Notes under the pieces: model-generated
What the model was told of the DNA's origin: nothing
Databases searched by the model: none
What the model saw: only the letters and a program-made list of their open reading frames with translations
Translations under genes and position numbers: made by a program
Assembly (NCBI GenBank): GCA_009733775.1
Contig: WOGZ01000094.1
Coordinates: forward strand, 1-64,000
DNA length: 64,000 nucleotides
From: Alectoria sarmentosa
Lineage: Eukaryota > Ascomycota > Lecanoromycetes > Lecanorales > Parmeliaceae
Direction of reading: 5' to 3'
Part shown: one piece after another, positions 42,890-54,474 of the stretch
Numbering within the stretch: position 1 is the first letter of the stretch
How the letters are laid out: every line of letters starts with the position of its first letter

Positions 42890-43331
42890 TCACATGATCG
42901 TGCAACAGCCTTTGGATTGTTGTGGTGCATATGGATCTTCGCGCTTGTCGACCTGAAGACAGCGTAATGACGTTAGAAAGTCAAATAATCCAAAACGCGC
43001 CGATGGTCACCGACGCCATTGACCTCAGGATGGTGTTAGCATGTACTCACCGAGCCCCACATAGAAGGAACCATGAAATCCTTTGTATTTGTGCAGTATT
43101 GTATCAATCTGGAGTGAGATTAAGATTAGCTTTACTGACGACTCAACAGGATCGCAAAAGAGAAGGCATCACTCACGACATTGATGCTTCCGACACTTTG
43201 ATCCGAGGTCGCTCCAGGTCTTCTCTCAGCCGCGAGTTGAGCTCATTCAGGCGACGGAGCTTCAAATCTGCCATGGATTGCTTCTTGTTCCTGACGTCTC
43301 CTCCGGCGCGGATCTCGTAAGCTGTTGGCAT
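42890..43331 (-). CDS. Heterotrimeric G-protein gamma subunit (three exons)
   Basis: The exons, in transcription order, are 43177-43331, 43051-43108 and 42890-42952, giving 91 residues. The protein pairs with G-beta and anchors it at the plasma membrane downstream of pheromone and nutrient receptors, feeding cAMP and MAPK pathways. The helix reads MADLKLRRLNELNSRLRED, then ERPRIKVSEAS and SLIQYCTNTKDFMVPSMWGS, the contact with G-beta. It ends VDKREDPYAP followed by CCTIM: a CaaX farnesylation box (CTIM) preceded by a palmitoylatable cysteine, as in other ascomycete G-gammas. The N-terminal extension MPTAYEIRAGGDVRNKKQS is chosen as start because it is in frame, has the first ATG, and resembles relatives. 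The ordinary introns are 68 and 98 bp. Confidence 0.93.
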
Positions 43332-43693
43332 CTTGTCAATTGAAGCGCTTGCCGAGGCGTAGCTTCGAAATGGAAGAGACTCAGGTGCGACAGATGTAGT
43401 TGATAATGATACTGAGTGATGTCTCGATGCTTTTCTCCCTGCAACGAGATGGGTTCTTCTTCTTCTTCCTCTTCTTCTTGTTCTTCTTACACCGGTGACA
43501 CTGGAGTTGCGGTGGTGGGTGCGCCAAGTGGATCCCCAAGCTCATGCCCACTAGTCACTAGCGGGCCGCTAAAGTCCTCCACACAAAATCTAACCTTGCC
43601 GGCGCATTGGGACTCATCATCATCATCATCAAGGGACACATCTTTCTCAATAGATCATACTCCTGTCAAGCAGTTCAAGGAAGGCCGCCCAAG
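43332..43693. promoter_or_regulatory. Divergent promoter region of G-gamma and eIF3a
   Basis: About 360 bases, including a TCT-rich microsatellite (43454-43489) and ATC repeats near 43616-43630. Pyrimidine-rich tracts are common in highly expressed fungal promoters. No specific site is assigned. Confidence 0.5.
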
Positions 43694-46600
43694 ATGCCTC
43701 CTCCACCGCATACGAAACCTGAGAACGTACTCAAAGTAGGCCTCTCGCACTTGTTTCAGCCGTCCAAGCTGCATCCGATATGATGGCTAACGTGTTGTCG
43801 ATACCAGCGAGCACAAGAGCTCATTGCTGTCGAGCAGTCTCCGGCTGCTCTTACCATCCTACATGAACATGTCACGTCCAAGAGATCCAGAAACAGCCCC
43901 ATCACATCTCTTGAACCTGTGATGATACAGTTTGTTGAGCTCTGTGTAGACCTCAAGAAAGGTAAATTAGCGAAAGATGGACTTTACCAATACAAGAACA
44001 CTGCACAGAACACGAATGTTGGCACGATCGAGGTATGTGGATTTGAAATGTATTCGGCATAATCATTCGGAGCTGATTGAAATCGAATGCAGCTCGTCCT
44101 CAAAAAATTCATTGAACTCGCAGAGGCCAAGGTCACGGAAGCTCAAACAAAAGCAGACAAGGTTCAGTCGGCCCTCGAGCCTACTGCTTCCGGTGCCAAC
44201 GTGGAGGATCTCGAGGCTATAGAGACGCCGGAATCAATACTACTCTCCACTGTCTCAGGCGAGCAATCTAGAGACCGAACAGACAGAGCTATAGTGACAC
44301 CATGGTTGAAGTTCTTGTGGGAGACCTACCGTACCGTGTTGGAAATATTGAAGAACAATGCACGACTTGAAGTCATGTACCAGTCTACAGCTATGCTGGC
44401 ATTCACGTTCTGTCAGAATTTCGCCCGCAAGACAGAGTTCAGAAGACTCTGCGAGCTTCTACGAAATCACGTCCAAAATGCGGCCAAATACCAGTCACAG
44501 ATGCATGCCATAAATCTAAGTGATCCCGATACCCTGCAGCGTCACCTCGACACTCGTTTCCAGCAACTCAACGTTGCTGTTGAGCTCGAGTTATGGCAAG
44601 AAGCTTTTCGCAGTGTAGAGGACATTCACACGCTCCTCAGCTTGAGCAAACGCCCCGCGAAGAACATCATGATGGCGAATTACTACGAGAAGCTTACTCG
44701 AATCTTCCTTGTCAGCGAAAACTACTTGTTCCATGCTGCTTCTTGGAGCAGATACTACAACCTCCTTCGTCAGTCTGCTAACACGGTTGCCTCAGGCCAA
44801 AGTTTGAAGAAAGATAACCCTACAGTAACGGAAGCGGATATGAGCAGGGCGGCGTCATTCGTCCTACTCTCGGCGCTTTCAATTCCCGTTATAAGCACGT
44901 CTCGTTCTCGTGGAGCTCTCATTGATGTCGATGAGGCTCGCAAAAACAAGAACAACCGCCTTACCAATTTGCTTGGCATGTCCCACGCGCCAACTAGGGC
45001 AGTTCTTTTCAAGGATGCCATGAGCAAAGGACTCCTGAAGCGCGCCAAAGCAGAGATTCGGGAGCTTTATCAGATCCTGGAGGTCGACTTTCACCCTCTA
45101 TCTATCTGCAAAAAGATATCGCCTATCCTCGCACAAATCGGAGCAGATCCGGAGATGGAAAAATATGTGCTGCCTTTGCAACAAGTTATATTGACGAGGT
45201 TGTTCCAGCAGTTGTCGCAGGTATATGAGTCTGTGGAACTGAGCTACGTGCACCAGCTCGCCCAATTCCCTGAACCTTTCCAAGTAACCGCTGCCTCCAT
45301 CGAGAAATTCATCATGAACGGATGCAAGAAAGGCGATCTGGCAATCCGAATTGACCATGCTACTGGCGTTCTCACCTTCGACTCGGATGTCTTCTCGTCC
45401 GTAAAAGCTCTTCATTCTGGAAGCGGCTCTGGCTCCGCGGAGAGTGAGACAAGTTCCATTCAACGGCTGCAGCGTACCCCAGCGGAGATCGTTCGCTCCC
45501 AGCTCACTCGCTTAGCAAAGACGCTCTATGTCACCTGTCAATACGTTGATCCCGAGTATAACGAGGCTCGGCAACAGGCTAAGGCTGCAGCATTATCGAG
45601 AGCGCAAATTAGTGCTGAACAAGAGCACCAGGATACTCTAGCAAGACGAGCAATCATAGAGAAGAAGAAGGAGCTGGCCTCTGATGCGCTCCAGAAGAAG
45701 CAGAAGGAGGAGGAGACGCGGAAGCGGATCGTTGCCCAACAGCGCCAGGAAGCAGAGGCTTTGCGATTGGCCGAAGAGCACAAAGAGCGCGAACGTAAAC
45801 GGATGAAGGATGAACAAGATCGGATTCGCCGGGAGAACAACGAGAAAGAGCTCAGTGACCTTGTAAAGAAAGGCATCAACATTGGAGATGTCGATGTGAA
45901 AGATCTCGATAGCAATCAACTTCGACTTCTGAGGATCTCTCAACTTGAGAAGGAGAAGAACGATCTCTTCAAGAATCTCAGAGTCACTGGAAAGCGAATC
46001 GATCACTTGGAGCGCGCCTTCCGGAAGGAGGACATCAAACTTTTGCCAAAAGACTATGAGGCACAACGTGAACGAGACTTTGCTGCTTATGAGAAATCAA
46101 AAGCCGAGACGTTGAAGGAGTCGGAGCGAAAGCACAGGGAGGACGTGTCGCTCAAGCATCGACTTAGTAGGCTGCTACCAATTTATGAACAATTCCACAA
46201 GGACCTCAAGGAGCGTCGTCATGATGAGTTTGAAAAACGGAGGAAGGCAGCGGATCGAGAATTCCAGAATGCCGTAGAAAAGCGAAAGCGTGAAGCGCGT
46301 GAACGGAAAGCTCGCGAACAGAGGGCATATGAAGAGGCTGAGAGGCGAGCCCAGGAGGAAGAGGAGAGGATTGCCCGAGAAGCCGAGGAGAAGGCAGCTG
46401 CCGAAGAAGAGAAGAAGCGTCTGTTGACAGAGGCTAGGGCGAAGAGAGATGCGGAACGAAGGTAAGATTGTCTCCCTTGCCCTGCTCGTATCACATGTTA
46501 ATATCATTTCCAGAGAGCTTGACGAGAAAGCTGGCATTCAACGACAGAAAGAAGAGGCGGCAGAAGCTAAGATTAAAGCTATGAGAAGCGGTGCACGTCT

Positions 46601-47159
46601 CCCAGAACGCCCAACACCTATTCGACCTGCCGAACCAGCGCGCAACGAATCTTCCGAGCAGCCATCAGGGCCTCCGAAGCTTGCCCTTGCCGGAAGTAAA
46701 CCCACGTGGAGAGACAGGGAAGCCGCGCGCAAACAGGCAGAAGCTGCAGGAGGTGTCCCTCCACCTGCTGCTCCACCGACGGACATCACCACGGAGGAAG
46801 CACAGTTGCCAAAGAAAACAGGCGGATATGTCCCACCAGCCCGTCGTCCAGGCGATGCTGCTCCTCGCGGCCGGAGTGATGCAGCACCATCTCCTGCTTC
46901 TCGGGAAGAAAGCTCTAGTGCCCAGCCGCCTGCAAAATGGCGCCCTGGTGGTCCGCGTGACGGATTAGGCCGTGATGGCTCGCCAGCTGACAGACCTACA
47001 TCGAGATTCTTGGATGGGTTGAGGGGTGCTCCAGGTAGGGATTCGAGTCCTGCTGAAGGTGGGAGACCTGTGTCCTCATCTGGAACAGCCAGGACCGAGA
47101 GTCCGGCCAGCGAGAAGCCTGCGAAGTATGTGCCTGTGCATCTGAGAAACAAAGGCTGA
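43694..47159 (+). CDS. TIF32: Translation initiation factor eIF3 subunit a (four exons)
   Basis: The exons join as 43694-43735, 43808-44032, 44093-46461 and 46514-47159, giving 1093 residues. eIF3a is the scaffold of the eIF3 complex on the 40S ribosome. The start MPPPPHTKPENVLKRAQELI is nearly invariant in ascomycetes and fixes the 42-nt first exon. Helical repeats follow (ELCVDLKKGKLAKDGLYQYK, LRLCE-type repeats), with a PCI domain around residues 330-500 (ISVPVIS/LGMSHAPTRAVLF region to KGDLAIRIDHATGVLTF). Residues 560-880 form a long charged helix (RKRIVAQQRQEAEALRLAEE.. REARERKAREQRAYEEAERR). The Pro/Ala/Arg-rich C-terminus ends YVPVHLRNKG. The start of exon 4 completes an arginine codon across the intron. 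Confidence 0.96.
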
Positions 47160-47536
47160 GTATTGTGGATCATTCCGAGAAGAAATTGTAGTGGCGAGGG
47201 GAGATAGTATTCTTGACTGGAGCTGTGACTTCATAGACGGTACGATTGGCTTCCAAGCACCCACCTTCAACAAGATTGTCTTTATTATTCAGATGGCTTT
47301 GGGCTTACATGGCTGGTGCTGGTAATTGAAAAGTGTTCCCGGCGCTGTCTGAGTGGAATCGGTATAGTCGTGCAGCAGACGGACGAGGACTGGAATGGCT
47401 ATTTCTTAAGAACTTCCGACTTTTCACATGGTGTTCCGCAACTTCATAATGGCATCTAAATTCAATACATACAAGATGGTATCAACGCTTCCCTTCCCAT
47501 GCTTCAGACGCTCTCCCTACCCTTTCTCTCCACCCA
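47160..47536. other. Spacer between convergent eIF3a and the next gene
   Basis: About 380 bases, two 3' ends. Nothing recognised. Confidence 0.6.
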
Positions 47537-48853
47537 TCACGCAGCACCAACCTCTACTGCTGCCATCCCACCAGCCAATCTCTTTCTCCAGGACGCACAA
47601 ACTTCCTCAAACCCGCCCACTACCTCTCCACAAACTTTCGCACACTCTCTCCCTACCAACCGGCCTTCCCAGTTCCCTTTTTCGACCCAGTGAATCCCCG
47701 TCTCCCTCGCTTCCATCTCTCTTCGCATGTCGGTTACTAATTCTCTGGCCGCTCGTAGCCTCCGCGAGGCCAAGGATGTGGTTTGACGCATCATATGCAG
47801 TGTGTCGCTTAGGGAAGTGAGAACGGATGTAAGATCTGAGGTTGAGGCATGGAGATTGTGAAGAGACGAGAGGATATGGGACGTAGGTGTGGGAAGGGCA
47901 AGAACTAGGGAGGTCAAGAGCGCGAGTAGGTCATCAATGAACTCCAGGTCCGGAGGAGCAGAGAGTGGAGAGACTAGGGAATGCGTCAAGGTTAAAAGCG
48001 TACGGGTTTGATGGGAGAGATGCATTGTCAGCGCCTTGTGGGCTGCGATGAGTCTAAACGAAGACGAACAAGGGTCAGCAATACGAGTCAGACTTATCAG
48101 GCCCAAAGATAGCATTTACCGTGCCGCGCCGTTCTCGACACCAGCTTGCGAACTCAAGTCTTTGAGGGAGTCGGCCACGCGTCGTACGATCTCATCTGCA
48201 TCGCTATCATTGGCTTCAGTGCCACGGCGTGCGAGGATTGCTACAGCGGCCAAGCGAGCTTCGAGAGAAGGAGAGATGCCTCGCGAGTCCTCCAGATCGC
48301 TGTCATCGCCATAGTCTGACCCGTCATACTGCAAGTTCTTTCGTGTCTGTCCAAAGCGTATTGACTGTTTTGGAGGGCTCCGAGAGAGGTCGGGCGTAGC
48401 TTGTCGGACTGGCGATGTGAAGGTTGTTTGCTCTTTTGGATTAGCATTTCCAAATCCTGGATGCTCGTTTTCTTTCAACTGCTCATGGCGGATTGCTTCT
48501 GCTCGATCATATAGGGTTTCAATTACTCCGTCCCCAAGCTCGTGCCCGTTCTCGTCCTCTTCGTCAAAGGCTTCGGCCAATTCGTCTGCTAGGTTAGCAA
48601 GGCCATTTCCATTTCCTGGGACCATCGAGTCGTCAAAACCATTGGAGGATGCGAAGTATCCGCACTTGTCGTGAGAGAAAGTTGGCCGAGGAGTCGGAGG
48701 AGAAGCTACCGAGCACTGAGACGATGTTCGGCCGTTGGACGGTAAATTGGAATTATAGCCATTGCTTTGAGGACTCTCAGACGTGAAAGAAAGATCGATA
48801 GCAATACTGGAGGGCTTGGGGGGCCGTATTGGTGTTGTCGGGGAAGATGGCAT
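47537..48853 (-). CDS. Conserved-looking fungal protein of unknown function (two exons)
   Basis: The exons, in transcription order, are 48120-48853 and 47537-48053, giving 416 residues. I do not recognise the family. The first 200 residues are disordered and rich in Ser, Pro, Asn and acids, with SPV/SPP sites. The region from about residue 205 (SLEARLAAVAILARRG) to the end is mostly helical. It has strong leucine heptads (HQTRTLLTLTHSLVSPL, DDLLALLTSLVLALPTP, VLTSLSDTLHMMRQTTSLAS) and ends with WVEKGNWEGRLVGRECAKVC. This pattern suggests a coiled-coil scaffold or microtubule/septin-associated protein, but that is only an impression. The 66-bp intron (48054-48119) is canonical and restores the frame as ENGAARLIAAHK. 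Confidence 0.75.
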
Positions 48854-49404
48854 GGGCGTATGTTGGGCTCTGGGGCCACAGCAAGCAGGGCCAAGGCAGT
48901 TTCCTGGTCACGGCAAGCTACAGGTTTGACATTTTCAAGGGCTATTCCATGTAGTTAATCAGTGAGTGGAATGGAAGGGAAGGTTGGATAGTAGCAAAAA
49001 TGACGAGCGGTGGTATAAAGATCCGAAAAAGATGCAGATGAAGGTCAAAGATGAACAAAGGTTACATACAGTATACACGGTATCGGCAGTACATACAGTA
49101 TAGTACATATAGTACCAATACGAAGACACTCAATGGGGATAAGGTATTAGTGCCCGCTTTTCCGCTGTCGAACGTCAGACTGGATTAGTAAGCGGACTTC
49201 AGAGGATGACGTGTTGGTGCAGCAGTTCAGTACTGAACTTTGAGACCTTAGGTACTGTAAGACAACCGTATTATTAAATCGTGACTCTCGAGGCTGTACT
49301 TTATTTTACTCGTAATTATCGTTATTATCATTTATCATTTATCATTCATCATTTATCGTTCTTCATTCTTCATTCTTCATCATCATTCATCTCTTTCCCC
49401 TGCT
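48854..49404. promoter_or_regulatory. Divergent promoter region of the unknown gene and NAT3
   Basis: About 550 bases. It has TACAGTATA-type short repeats near 49069-49110 and a TTCATTTATCA-rich tandem tract (49326-49391) just before the NAT3 start. Confidence 0.5.
49326..49391. repeat. Tandem ATTTATC/ATTCTTC heptamer-type repeat
   Basis: About nine diverged copies of a 7-bp CATTTAT/CATTCTT unit ending about 13 bp before the NAT3 ATG, so within its 5' leader or core promoter. Confidence 0.75.
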
Positions 49405-50094
49405 ATGACTTCCTTACGCGCTTTTCAGCCACAAGACCTGCTCAAAATGAATCTCACAAATCTTGACCCTCTTACCGAAAATTATAACATCGACTTCTAC
49501 ATGCACTACCTCACCAAATGGCCTTCACTTTTCACAGTGGCCGAAGACCAAAGCGGCAACATCACAGGTTACAGTGAGCATCCAATGCGCTCTTCATCCA
49601 ATCCATCTTACTTATGCCAAGTCCAAGTGATGGGCAAAGTCGAGGAAGACCCGCCTTGGCGAAAGTTTACAGAACACTTCCTACCATGGCACGGCCACGT
49701 CACTGCTCTCACCGTTGCTCCACAACATAGAAGATCAGGCCTTGCTCAAAGCCTGACCAAAGCTCTAGAGCGTGGATGCGAAGAACAGAATGCATGGTTC
49801 GTAGACCTTTTCGTCCGGGAAGGGAACAAGACGGCCGTTGGCCTATATCAAGGCCTGGGGTATGGAGAGCCTTCATTTTGCCCTCGAGCCAGGAATGATA
49901 GCTAAAGGCCGTCTACCAACAGATACACTGTCTTCCGGCGAGTAGTTGATTATTACAACGACGATCCCACAGGTCGGAAAGCAGGCGAGGATGCATTTGA
50001 TATGCGGAAGCCCCTGACCAGGGATAAAAAGTTGAAGCATGTCAGAAAAAACGGGGAGAATTTCAGAGTTGAACCGGAAGACTTGTACCATTAA
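49405..50094 (+). CDS. NAT3: N-terminal acetyltransferase B catalytic subunit (two exons)
   Basis: The exons join as 49405-49859 and 49923-50094, giving 208 residues. NatB acetylates nascent proteins beginning Met-Asp, Met-Glu, Met-Asn or Met-Gln. The start MTSLRAFQPQDLLKMNLTNL and the substrate-loop text LTENYNIDFYMHYLTKWPSL are characteristic of Naa20. The GNAT acetyl-CoA motif reads VTALTVAPQHRRSGLAQSL. The domain ends WFVDLFVREGNKTAVGLYQGLGYTVFRRVVDYY, which is only complete after removing the 63-bp intron; the splice falls inside the glycine codon of LGY. The C-terminal DAFDMRKPLTRDKK is also conserved. Confidence 0.95.
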
Positions 50095-50596
50095 TGATGC
50101 TATGAGCTGACGATGACTTTACCAACTGCGTGTCACGCTTGTCAGTGAGGAGCTTGTAGCTGCATAATTTTGGTCAGCTACAGAGTAGTAGCGATCGGAA
50201 TAGGATCATCAGGACGGCTTAGGTAGAGGGAGTAAGCGATTGCTATGAGAGTGCCACCGCACGGAATTTTGATTGTTGGAAGGTTGACGCTGGGGGAACA
50301 ATGGAAACATTTCATGAATGGGACTGAAAGCTATGTCTATGGAAAACAAGCAGCTTTCCACCCTAGATGTACCGCACTTTTCGGGCGTTCGTGGAAGCTT
50401 AATGGTCTATGAAGTACCGGGCGCCTCCAGCCCAGGAAAAGCGGAAGAACCGCGACGCAGTTGCAATGCTCACTCTCATGCGTCGTAACCAAAACAAAGT
50501 CGCTACACCAACAGTCGCATGGAACCCATTGCGAATACAGGAAAGGTCCCGATGGAGAATTAAGCCCTTGCCTGTGAACCTGCACTCGGAAATAAG
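50095..50596. other. Spacer between convergent NAT3 and the disordered-protein gene
   Basis: About 500 bases with two 3' ends. Nothing recognised. Confidence 0.6.
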
Positions 50597-53080
50597 TCAC
50601 GCCATCGTCCTCCAATGCTCTTGTCGATCCTTCTTCTTCAGCGTAGCCTCAATCTCCAAATCTTCCGCTCCATCAAAAGTAACAGTGACTTGGATCTTCT
50701 TGATGCCCTTGCCTCTTCCTTTGACTTCTTGACGCACATGCCCGAGTTGGTCGCTCCTCTGGACACTAGCGGGCAATGCATCCGCTAGAGTCCCCGAACT
50801 CTTCCGAGACAAATTGACCACCTTCGATCGAAGTGCGTGAGATGAGTTGGGACTGGCAGTGGACTCCTGTTCTTGTCTCGCTGTTTCGGAACTATACGAC
50901 CCTTGCTCGGGTCTGTCGTCTCTGCGTAGCCTAGTTGAGTTTGCATATGAAGAGGTGTATGATTGCATGCGAGAATGCTCCTTCGCCTCCGACCATTGAG
51001 ATTGAGGAGATCGGAAAACGTCGCCCGAAAAGGGTGACTCAAAGCTTGCATCCATGGACCCTGATTGTGAGGGAAATCTTGGCTGCGTCTCAGATGGGCC
51101 TATCCTTGTCAGGCTTTGCGCGTGTCCAAACACGTCTTTGACGACCTGGTGCGGATTTCTCAATAGTCGCTCTTCCGTGATATTTGAGTTGGTGGCCTGA
51201 GAAGCTTGCGGACTCTCTGGTCCCTTCCGGATTTGCCCGAGGACTTGCCGCTCGTCCATTTCTTGAGGGGATGTCATGAGCTGAGGGGAGGGCTGGCTGG
51301 ATGCTTTGTAATAAGATGTTAGTGCACCCGCAGTCTGTTGATCTGTTGGACCTTGATTCCGAGGAGTCTTTCTCCTCGGGGCATTCCCATCCTCCTCGTG
51401 TCCATATTCAACAAGAGTGTGTGAGTTGCTGACGCCCTGTGAGAGCTCAGTTTGGTTAGAAGTAGGATCATGATGAGCGTTGCGGTTAGATCTTGGAATC
51501 CTGTCATTGCCACTGCCTCCTTTCGACAAGTCTGGAACCACTAATTGCTTGTCTACCAAGGCCACCTTGTACCAGGGAAACTTCTTAAAGAACGATGTCG
51601 ATCTGGAGGCAGGTCGGGTCGACTCCTTCATATTTGAGCTGGAACGGCGCGAGCCAGTAATTTTGGAAATAGCTGCAGAATCCTGGCGGGCCTGCTTGTC
51701 TCGGAGCATACTTGGGTCGAAGCCTGACTGTGATGTTGAGCCTTCACGAGACAGTGGCGGTTTCCTTGACTCATGGTCCTGCTGGCTGATGCAATGACCC
51801 CGTGCATAGCTCGGTAAGATGGGCGGAGAGGCTTCTCGTTGAATCTGGCTATGATTACTCATAGTTCGACCAAGATGGTGCAGAGTCCATGCTCGTCGAG
51901 TTTCTGTAGGGGGCGCAAATTCAGTCTTCAGGCGTAGTACCCCTGAATCTGAACTTGATCGCTGAGTCCTTTTTATGGCAGGATTGCGTTCCGCTTGTCC
52001 TTGCATTTGCTGTTGTGAAACGAGATACACAAATTTTCTTGGTTCCTTCTGCTTCGCGTGAGGCGGAGTGTCTTGCCCGCTTGAGCGCTGCGACTCGCTC
52101 CGTGCTTCGGCAATTGAAACCGAGAGAGCCCTATTGTACGATGGCATCTCCGTAGGTCGAGCCATCTCGCTCAAGAAGTCACTTCCACTGTCTAAAGTTG
52201 CATCGCGAACGTGGAATTTGGTTTCCGTGGTGTGAGATGCAGATTCGTCGTCGTAAATTTTGCCAAACGCGTCACCTCCCACCCAGCCTCGCTCGACTAT
52301 AGAACCCAGCTTCTCCGCGATGCTTCCTCTCGGCTTCAAAGCTTGCTCATGACTATAATTATTGTCATGGTCCTCGGCCTGTGGGAGACAGTTCCAAGTA
52401 GTCCAAGGCTCGACCAGGTCTGGTTGGATAGCATGTGGACTCAATATGGTCTTTTCGGAAGGCGGTGAGTTTTCCACAGGCATGTCATCAACTTGGCCAA
52501 CTTCTGACCGTGAAATGTACGGCGTACTTGGCGTGGCCACTGTGATGTGGTCCTGATTCCTCTGGGCATACTGGGACGGTGCAGTATCCGTGAATAGGTT
52601 TGGAGATGAATTTTGTGCAACTCTGGCCCTGTTATATAACCTGGTTTGCGCAGTCGATTCAAGGGTCGATTGCTGGTCCTTAAGTTGGAAGAATGGCGCA
52701 ATATCTGAAGACCTAGTTGATCCTACAGATGCACTGGCAAGTTTCCGATGGTCTTTCGAAAGGATCTCAGTATGACAGCGCTTGATGGTGCCGGTGCGAG
52801 GCATATCTGTACCGGTCAGTACTGGCTTGAGCGCCAAAAAAGGCCTCGGTAGACTGCGCGATTTATAGACATGAAGCCACCGGGGCGGACATGGGGTTAA
52901 TGGAGAATGCGAGCGGGCCACGATCTGTGCCTGATTTGAGAAGCCTTGCAGGGCTCGTATGCGAGTAGCAACGAAGCCTTCTTGAACAATAGGCCCTGTT
53001 GACTCGCAGTACGGCGAGTGATTACGTACGATTGACCTGCCGGACGCTGGCGTCTTGGGTGTCCGTTCTTTCATCATCAT
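50597..53080 (-). CDS. Large intrinsically disordered protein of unknown function
   Basis: One exon of 827 residues from the ATG at 53080 (MMMKERTPKTPASGRS); the frame is open up to 53176 but lacks an ATG there. I do not recognise a domain. The protein is dominated by Ser, Arg, Gln and Pro, with many SP/TP sites and basic RRSS-type stretches. Two parts look more ordered. One is an N-terminal block, VATRIRALQGFSNQAQIVAR, followed by SRSLPRPFLALKP. The other is a C-terminal block, KKIQVTVTFDGAEDLEIEAT, with a basic end. The short ordered ends around a long disordered middle suggest a scaffold or phosphorylation target. A spliced upstream exon cannot be excluded. Confidence 0.65.
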   Translation of the reverse strand: MMMKERTPKTPASGRSIVRNHSPYCESTGPIVQEGFVATRIRALQGFSNQAQIVARSHSPLTPCPPRWLHVYKSRSLPRPFLALKPVLTGTDMPRTGTIKRCHTEILSKDHRKLASASVGSTRSSDIAPFFQLKDQQSTLESTAQTRLYNRARVAQNSSPNLFTDTAPSQYAQRNQDHITVATPSTPYISRSEVGQVDDMPVENSPPSEKTILSPHAIQPDLVEPWTTWNCLPQAEDHDNNYSHEQALKPRGSIAEKLGSIVERGWVGGDAFGKIYDDESASHTTETKFHVRDATLDSGSDFLSEMARPTEMPSYNRALSVSIAEARSESQRSSGQDTPPHAKQKEPRKFVYLVSQQQMQGQAERNPAIKRTQRSSSDSGVLRLKTEFAPPTETRRAWTLHHLGRTMSNHSQIQREASPPILPSYARGHCISQQDHESRKPPLSREGSTSQSGFDPSMLRDKQARQDSAAISKITGSRRSSSNMKESTRPASRSTSFFKKFPWYKVALVDKQLVVPDLSKGGSGNDRIPRSNRNAHHDPTSNQTELSQGVSNSHTLVEYGHEEDGNAPRRKTPRNQGPTDQQTAGALTSYYKASSQPSPQLMTSPQEMDERQVLGQIRKGPESPQASQATNSNITEERLLRNPHQVVKDVFGHAQSLTRIGPSETQPRFPSQSGSMDASFESPFSGDVFRSPQSQWSEAKEHSRMQSYTSSYANSTRLRRDDRPEQGSYSSETARQEQESTASPNSSHALRSKVVNLSRKSSGTLADALPASVQRSDQLGHVRQEVKGRGKGIKKIQVTVTFDGAEDLEIEATLKKKDRQEHWRTMA

Positions 53081-53565
53081 AGAAGAAGAGTGCTGTGCAC
53101 TGAAAGATATTGTTGATGGACAGATATTATTCCTAGCAATGTATGGTAATGAATGACTATGGAATACTGAGAACAAGAAGGCAGCAATTTCGCTACTATT
53201 GGAAGTGAAAAAGTAATCACCTCATTCCCAAAGTCAAAACCAATGAGATCGTGAGTTCATTTTCTAGTAGTAGCAAAATTAGAAGGAGCTATCGGCCTTA
53301 TCCACACTTCAAGGAAAGAGGCGCATTGATGACTTTATAGGCGTGAGAAGCATAGAGCCATGGGTTGAGCGATTAGGAGAACCTAGCCCTCCTAATTGGA
53401 GCAGGGAGATTGCGGATGGAATGGATGGATATTCAAAGATGCAGGATACCGAGGATGCAAAGATTGCAGGAAATCGCAAGGAGACTTATAGATCAGAAGC
53501 CGAGCAGTAGTCTCGATGCTCATTTTCCGTATGAGTACAAGAAATCACCCTGTATACAGCAGTGA
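53081..53565. other. Spacer between the disordered-protein gene and ATP16
   Basis: About 485 bases between tandem minus-strand genes, holding the promoter of the upper gene's downstream neighbour and the ATP16 3' end. Nothing coding is recognised. Confidence 0.55.
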
Positions 53566-54474
53566 TTACTTTAGTGACGCCTGCAAGCTCTCCAAGACCT
53601 GCGCATGACTATCAGAGCAGCCTTTGCCATGGGTACGAGTGGTTGGATATCTTACCTCAAGTTCTATTTTGGCTTCTGCAATGTCCTGCTCACTTCCGCT
53701 CCCTCCGGCTATCTTTTGAGCTTCAGTAATTTGAGATCGAATGGACTGCGATGAAGAACTTGTCAGCAGAGTACAAAACAGATCTTTTCCTTGAAACACT
53801 CACATCGGAACTGAAGTCTTCCAAGGGAAACCCTTCCACGGCGTTGATGCTGAGCTGAGAGCCGGGCTGCACAATGGCGAACCCTCCAGACACTGCCGGG
53901 ACCATTCTTGTCAGTGCAATTCCCGCAACCTCGCAATGCTTCTTTATCCTTCTGGCACGGAGGAAAGTCTTTATTCATCAACCGCCCTTAAGGGTACCCT
54001 CGCTTGCTTACAGAAAAATTGCTTGCTTCCAACGCTTTCTTCAATTATCTCAACAAGTCCGGGCTTCAATTGCTCAATTGAAGGCACATGGTTGGCTAGT
54101 ACACCCATCTCTCCGGACTCGGCAGGTATATTGACTTGCACTCTAAGCATGGGCCTTTGGTCAGCTCAAGCCTTGTTTGATTTGAGGGGGGAGGACTCCT
54201 AAGGAGTGAAGACGGCGGAGGGCCAACGCACACATCCGTAGACTTGTATATGGACTATCCGAAGGAGGGAGTGTCAGCTATGGATAATAGATACGAGGTC
54301 TCGGGAATGCAAATTACGGCAATTGCTCGACTGAGGAGCACGCACCTGATGGGGAAGCGCGAGGGTGAGCTTGATCTTGTCTGACACGGCGTCGGCGAAG
54401 CCTCTTCGCTGCAGGGGCAATCGAAACGGTAATGGGCGAAAGCGAATGGCAGCTCGAGCCATACGTAAAGACAT
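53566..54474 (-). CDS. ATP16: Mitochondrial ATP synthase delta subunit (six exons, one 23-nt microexon)
   Basis: The exons, in transcription order, are 54346-54474, 54232-54254, 54012-54142, 53804-53892, 53656-53745 and 53566-53598, giving 164 residues. This is the F1 central-stalk subunit (bacterial epsilon). The presequence MSLRMARAAIRFRPLPFRLP is arginine-rich and acid-free, with cleavage likely before FADAVSDKIKLTLALPHQ. The beta-sandwich reads STDVVQVNIPAESGEMGVLA, NHVPSIEQLKPGLVEIIEES and FLSGGFAIVQPGSQLSINAV, and the two-helix end VRS-type IRSQITEAQKIAG plus EAKIELEVLESLQASLK. With five introns in under 1 kb it is the most intron-dense gene here. The second exon encodes only SIYKSTD and part of a valine. 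Confidence 0.93.

Noticed and set aside
42622..42930. 102-codon minus-strand frame overlapping the last G-gamma exon
   Set aside because: It reads the CaaX exon in the wrong frame; the spliced G-gamma model explains the sequence.
46538..47173. 211-codon minus-strand open frame opposite the end of eIF3a
   Set aside because: Antisense of the Pro/Ala/Arg-rich eIF3a tail, whose codon bias keeps the opposite frame open.
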